Assembly: GCA_023460855.1 (NCBI GenBank)
Contig: JAEWOS010000019.1
Location: forward strand, 32,122-96,121
Direction: 5' to 3'
DNA from: Bacteroidota bacterium
GTDB taxonomy: Bacteria > Bacteroidota > Bacteroidia > Flavobacteriales > Weeksellaceae
DNA: 64,000 nt
The translations under genes and the position numbers were made by a program. Below the pieces are notes generated by a model, which saw only the letters and a list, made by a program, of their open reading frames with translations, did not search any database and was not told the origin of the DNA. Below are positions 60,310 through 64,000 of the stretch, in pieces. The first letter of the stretch is position 1; each line of letters begins with the position of its first letter.

Positions 60310-62589
60310 ATGTCGAAGACTAATCGGGACGAAAAAACATTTAATAGAGCTGCGCTGGACTATCACCGTGCAGAACCAAAAGGGAAAATAGAGGTCATCC
60401 CTTCAAAACCTCACTCATCTGCGAGAGATCTGTCACTCGCTTATTCGCCGGGTGTGGCTATTCCATGCCTGGAAATTGAGAAAGATCCGCGCACTGCGTA
60501 CGAATATACAGGAAAAGGAAATCTGGTTGCCGTTATCTCCAACGGAACGGCAGTTTTAGGCCTCGGTGATATCGGTGCTGAAGCATCAAAACCCGTGATG
60601 GAAGGAAAAGGTCTGCTTTTCAAAATATTTGCTGATATCAATGTATTCGATATTGAAATCAACGAAAAAGATCCGGATAAATTTATTGAAATCGTTAAAG
60701 GAATTGCTCCGACTTTTGGCGGAATTAATCTCGAGGACATCAAAGCTCCTGAAGCATTTTATATTGAGCAGAGACTGAAAGAGGAACTGTCGATTCCGCT
60801 GATGCACGATGATCAGCACGGAACAGCCATTATTTCAGCGGCAGCACTTCTCAATGCGCTCGAAATTGCAGATAAAGATATCAGCGAAATAAAAATGGTC
60901 GTAAACGGTGCCGGAGCTGCAGCAATTGCCTGCACCAAACTGTACATTTCTCTGGGACTGAAAAAGGAAAACGTGCTGATGTGCGACAGCAAAGGCGTAA
61001 TCAACCACAAACGGGAGAATTTGACCCCGGAAAAGGTTGATTTTGTCGTGAAAACCGAATTGAATACACTGGAAGAAGCGCTGAAAGGTGCTGATGCTTT
61101 TGTCGGTCTGTCAAAAGGCGACGTTATGACGGCAGAAATGCTGGAATCCATGGCGGAAAATCCTATTGTTTTCGGCCTCGCGAATCCTAAACCGGAAATC
61201 GATTATGATCTTGCGATTAAAACCCGGAAAGATGTGATTATGGCTACCGGAAGAAGCGATTATCCGAACCAGGTAAACAATGTACTTGGCTTCCCTTATA
61301 TTTTTCGCGGCGCGCTCGATGTTCAGGCTTCTTCCATTAACGAGGAAATGAAGCTTGCCGCAGTTCATGCCATTGCCGATCTGGCAAAAGAGCCGGTTCC
61401 CGAAACCGTGATGCTTGCCTATAATCTGAAAACCCTGCAGTTTGGCCGCGAATATTTTGTACCAAAACCGTTCGATAACAGACTGATTACCAAAGTTTCC
61501 GCCGCGGTTGCAAAAGCCGGAATGGACAGCGGAATTGCCGGAAAAGCCATTGCTGATTTCGATGAATACGAAAACCAGCTGCTTGACAGAATGGGCCGCG
61601 ACGAAAAGCTGATCAGAATGATGCAGAGCCGCGCTAGAGCAAATCCGAAACGCGTAACGCTTGGTAATGCTGAAGAATACAATGTTTTGAAAGCTGCTCA
61701 AATCCTTTATGAAGAAGGGATCGCACATCCGATTTTGCTTGGTGAAAAGAAATTCATCAAAGAACAGATGGAGAAATTCGGAATCGATATCGATGTTCCA
61801 ATTGTGGATCCGATGGATGACGATCAGGAAGAAAACAGAAGAAAGTACCGCGAAACACTCTGGAGAATTCGTCAGCGTAAAGGGATGAACGAGTACAAAG
61901 CAAAGCGTTATGTTCGCCAGCGCGATTATTTTGGGCCGCTAATGCTGAAACACGGAGATACGGATGCACTGCTTGTCGGTTTTGCAAAAAATTATTCTTC
62001 CGTTTTAAGACCGGTTCTGGAAATCATTGAGAAGGAGCATGGTGTGGGAAAAGTTGCATCGATGATGATGATCTTGACCGAAAGAAAGCCGGTATTCTTC
62101 GCGGACACCTCAATTAATGCAAATCCAAGTGCCGAAGATCTAGTAAATATTGCAAGAATGTCGGAGATTACGGTAAAATCCTTTGCGATTGAACCAAGAA
62201 TTGCGATGCTTTCTTACGAGAATTTTGCGTCGATTTCAGATTCCTCGAAAAAGGTTGCAAAAGCAGTTCAGATGCTGCACGAAAAATATCCGAAGATGAT
62301 TGTGGACGGAGAAATTCAACCGGATTTCGCGATGAATGCCGATCATCTCGCTGATTATCCGTTCTCAAAACTCGGAACCACGCCCGCAAATATTTTCGTG
62401 TTCCCAAATCTGGAAAGTGCAAATCTATCGTACAAGATTATTCGTGGAATGAAGGTAGCGCCGGTTGTCGGTCCGATTTTGATGGGATTGAAAGAGCCTG
62501 TTCACGTGCTTCAAATGCGTTCCAGCGTGGATGAGATTGTAAACCTTGCTACCATCGCTGTGCTGGATGCACAGAGAAGAGAAAAATAA
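60310..62589 (+). CDS. maeB: NADP-dependent malic enzyme with phosphotransacetylase-like domain
   Basis: 759 residues, the fused MaeB type: malic domain with SNGTAVLGLGDIGAEASKPV and HDDQHGTAI, Rossmann motif VNGAGAAAIACTKLYI, and a C-terminal PTA_PTB domain (about 430-759) including MMMILTERKPVFFADTSIN. Decarboxylates malate to pyruvate with NADP; the C-terminal part is regulatory, without known transacetylase activity. Its stop is one base before the next start codon. Confidence 0.95.
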   Translation: MSKTNRDEKTFNRAALDYHRAEPKGKIEVIPSKPHSSARDLSLAYSPGVAIPCLEIEKDPRTAYEYTGKGNLVAVISNGTAVLGLGDIGAEASKPVMEGKGLLFKIFADINVFDIEINEKDPDKFIEIVKGIAPTFGGINLEDIKAPEAFYIEQRLKEELSIPLMHDDQHGTAIISAAALLNALEIADKDISEIKMVVNGAGAAAIACTKLYISLGLKKENVLMCDSKGVINHKRENLTPEKVDFVVKTELNTLEEALKGADAFVGLSKGDVMTAEMLESMAENPIVFGLANPKPEIDYDLAIKTRKDVIMATGRSDYPNQVNNVLGFPYIFRGALDVQASSINEEMKLAAVHAIADLAKEPVPETVMLAYNLKTLQFGREYFVPKPFDNRLITKVSAAVAKAGMDSGIAGKAIADFDEYENQLLDRMGRDEKLIRMMQSRARANPKRVTLGNAEEYNVLKAAQILYEEGIAHPILLGEKKFIKEQMEKFGIDIDVPIVDPMDDDQEENRRKYRETLWRIRQRKGMNEYKAKRYVRQRDYFGPLMLKHGDTDALLVGFAKNYSSVLRPVLEIIEKEHGVGKVASMMMILTERKPVFFADTSINANPSAEDLVNIARMSEITVKSFAIEPRIAMLSYENFASISDSSKKVAKAVQMLHEKYPKMIVDGEIQPDFAMNADHLADYPFSKLGTTPANIFVFPNLESANLSYKIIRGMKVAPVVGPILMGLKEPVHVLQMRSSVDEIVNLATIAVLDAQRREK

Positions 62590-62590
62590 A

Positions 62591-63511
62591 ATGTTTAGAA
62601 AAAATCTGCTCATCCTTTTGCTAATAACAGCCGGTCTGCTTTATTCTCAGGATAATGAAATAGCCAATTTGCTGCTTCACAAAACTGATGTAGAAATCGG
62701 CAATTTGAAAGGTAAAGTGAAGAAAATTGATGAGGAAAAGTGGGCCAAAACCAATATTTTCTCGGATGGTCCGCTTATTCTGAAACAGACCTCTTCTGTT
62801 CTTTTTGATGAAAAGGGAATGATTAGCGAAAATTATTCGCAGCGTCCCTTCAAAACCTACGAAAACGGAGAACTGGTTGAAAAGCAGTCCTACTCACGCG
62901 AAGTTTTTCAGTTCGATTCGAAGGGCCGGTTAATAAACAAGAGAAAGTATGTCGGCACTTTTACCGGACAGAAGAAAATTGATACAGCCGCATATTTTAA
63001 AACGGTTTATGAGTATGACGAAAAGAGTGGCGGATTCTCCTATCAGCAGTTTGATGTAAAAGGAAAAAAGAATTCGTCTTTCAGAGTGAAAACAACGGAT
63101 ACGCCTAAAATCTTCGAGACGACGAAGATCAATTATGAATCACACGGAATGATTGTCAGCAGCCGGATTGACGCAGTAAGTTATTTCGATCAGTTTAACC
63201 GTCTGCAAAAAGTAGATTTTTCGGGATCCGGTGGTAAAGCAGTTATGGAATATTTTTATGATTCTGCCGGTAATTTAATCCGGGAAATATATCAGTCAAA
63301 AACCTCAATGGATGCCCGCAAAAACGAATTTGCGTACAACAAAAAGAATGATCTGCAGACTTTGCAGCGATTCAGCAGTAAAGGACCGGGTGAATCTTTA
63401 GTGTTTGATTATCAGTATGATAAAAAAGGCAACTGGATAGTAAAAACAGGAAAGGACAGCAGAAACGGAACAATCACAGAGAAAACAGAGCGAAAAATTT
63501 CCTATTATTAG
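62591..63511 (+). CDS. Secreted YD-repeat-like hypothetical protein
   Basis: 306 residues with a signal peptide (MFRKNLLILLLITAGLLYSQ). The mature part has repeated strand units of the form YxYDxxGNLIxExY (YFYDSAGNLIREIYQSKTSM, YQYDKKGNWIVKTG), reminiscent of YD/RHS-type beta sheets or the conserved-hypothetical family near ruvA in flavobacteria. It starts one base after maeB, so it is co-translated. An upstream frame from 62546 overlaps maeB and was rejected. Confidence 0.75.
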   Translation: MFRKNLLILLLITAGLLYSQDNEIANLLLHKTDVEIGNLKGKVKKIDEEKWAKTNIFSDGPLILKQTSSVLFDEKGMISENYSQRPFKTYENGELVEKQSYSREVFQFDSKGRLINKRKYVGTFTGQKKIDTAAYFKTVYEYDEKSGGFSYQQFDVKGKKNSSFRVKTTDTPKIFETTKINYESHGMIVSSRIDAVSYFDQFNRLQKVDFSGSGGKAVMEYFYDSAGNLIREIYQSKTSMDARKNEFAYNKKNDLQTLQRFSSKGPGESLVFDYQYDKKGNWIVKTGKDSRNGTITEKTERKISYY

Positions 63512-63534
63512 AAACGATGTTCATGACAAAAACG

Positions 63535-63564
63535 GACGCCTCGCCACAAAAGGCGTCTTTTTTT
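63535..63564 (+). terminator. Terminator after the maeB operon
   Basis: GACGCCT / AGGCGTC followed by seven T. Confidence 0.75.
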
Positions 63565-63652
63565 ATTTCTGAAAACCGGCGTAATGCATACCACATTCGC
63601 CGAAAATCAACCCTAAATATTCAAGCAAATTATGCTAAAAGGCTAAAAGTAG

Positions 63653-63660
63653 TATATTTG
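63653..63660 (+). promoter_or_regulatory. -7 element TATATTTG of ruvA
   Basis: Consensus match 20 bases before the ruvA ATG. Confidence 0.5.
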
Positions 63661-63680
63661 AGACTTTCAATTATTGACCA

Positions 63681-64000
63681 ATGATTTATTCCCTGAAAGG
63701 AATAGTACAGGAACACACGCCTACGCATCTTATTGTTGAGGTAAACGGCGTTGGCTACGGAGTAGGAGTAAGCCTTCAGACTTCGCAAAAACTGGAGACA
63801 GGGAAGAACTGTTTTCTTTTCATTCAGCAACTGATTCGTGATGACGCTCATCCGCTTTTTGGCTTTTATACTAGGGAAGAAAAGGAGATGTTCAATCTTT
63901 TGATTTCTGTAAATGGTGTCGGAGCTGTTTCAGCTTTAATTTTACTTTCCTCACTCACTTTACCGGAAATTGCCGGCGGAATTCAAAGCGGCAACAGCGG
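63681..64000 (+). CDS. ruvA: Holliday junction DNA helicase subunit RuvA, 5' part
   Basis: From ATG 63681 the frame stays open to the window edge (106 codons). It reads MIYSLKGIVQEHTPTHLIVE, VNGVGYGVGVSLQT, then FGFYTREEKEMFNLLISVNGVGAVSALILLSS, the RuvA N-terminal OB domain and the first helix-hairpin-helix. RuvA tetramers hold the four-way junction for RuvB-driven branch migration. The C-terminal RuvB-binding domain is outside the window. Confidence 0.93.
   Translation, partial: MIYSLKGIVQEHTPTHLIVEVNGVGYGVGVSLQTSQKLETGKNCFLFIQQLIRDDAHPLFGFYTREEKEMFNLLISVNGVGAVSALILLSSLTLPEIAGGIQSGNS

Overview
The window is chromosomal DNA of a Bacteroidota bacterium, class Flavobacteriia, most likely the Chryseobacterium group (Weeksellaceae). 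This rests on three type IX secretion (T9SS) components (a Plug-like protein, PorP/SprF, and a cargo protein with a T9SS sorting tail), a Bacteroidota-type T6SS Hcp (TssD), TonB receptor/DUF4249 pairs, Bacteroidota-restricted DUFs (6122, 4230, 5606, 3810), and promoters with the TAnnTTTG -7 element. The genus is an inference from overall protein character; no marker was compared.

Layout. 1-2.1 kb: a truncated metallo-beta-lactamase-fold gene, the T9SS Plug-like gene and a small membrane protein. 2.2-11.5 kb: an accessory type VI secretion island with hcp, vgrG, a large lipase-motif effector, a lipoprotein that is probably its immunity partner, then a graveyard of effector pieces (a C-terminal remnant with an in-frame stop, an N-terminally cut metzincin protease domain and its lipoprotein neighbour, and about 650 bp of debris), ending in a LysM-like gene. 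The cargo part is clearly AT-rich against hcp/vgrG. A 14-bp inverted repeat with shared flanks, with a weaker copy about 100 bp away, lies upstream of both hcp and the LysM-like gene.

11.6-35 kb is mostly core: peptidase Dcp, a head-GIN lipoprotein, a KefB/KefF potassium-efflux pair, a LemA-TPM-TPM operon, folA, coaD, ddl, a PASTA protein, an RluA-type pseudouridine synthase, porP/sprF, hemW, murI, def-ruvX, a SixA phosphatase, a beta-lactamase-like hydrolase and an ABC-F ATPase. 35-38.5 kb holds a probable metal-uptake locus (His-rich small protein, TonB receptor, His-rich lipoprotein). 38.6-51 kb carries trigger factor, a double-M16 protease, dtd, a degenerate Rieske-fold lipoprotein, greA, a HIT protein, clpX, a T9SS cargo protein, a 79-residue protein resembling a stand-alone sorting signal, and a TlpA-type thioredoxin. 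51-64 kb holds tRNA-CAU, a TonB receptor/DUF4249 pair, DUF3810, a sugar MFS transporter with an unusual insert, plsC, gtrA, a GlcNAc kinase, malic enzyme and the start of ruvA.

The most interesting part is the T6SS effector array at 2.2-11.5 kb: it looks like a site where effector C-termini are displaced and kept with their lipoprotein partners, under a putative shared operator. No T6SS baseplate, sheath or membrane genes are in the window, so the island depends on a locus elsewhere.
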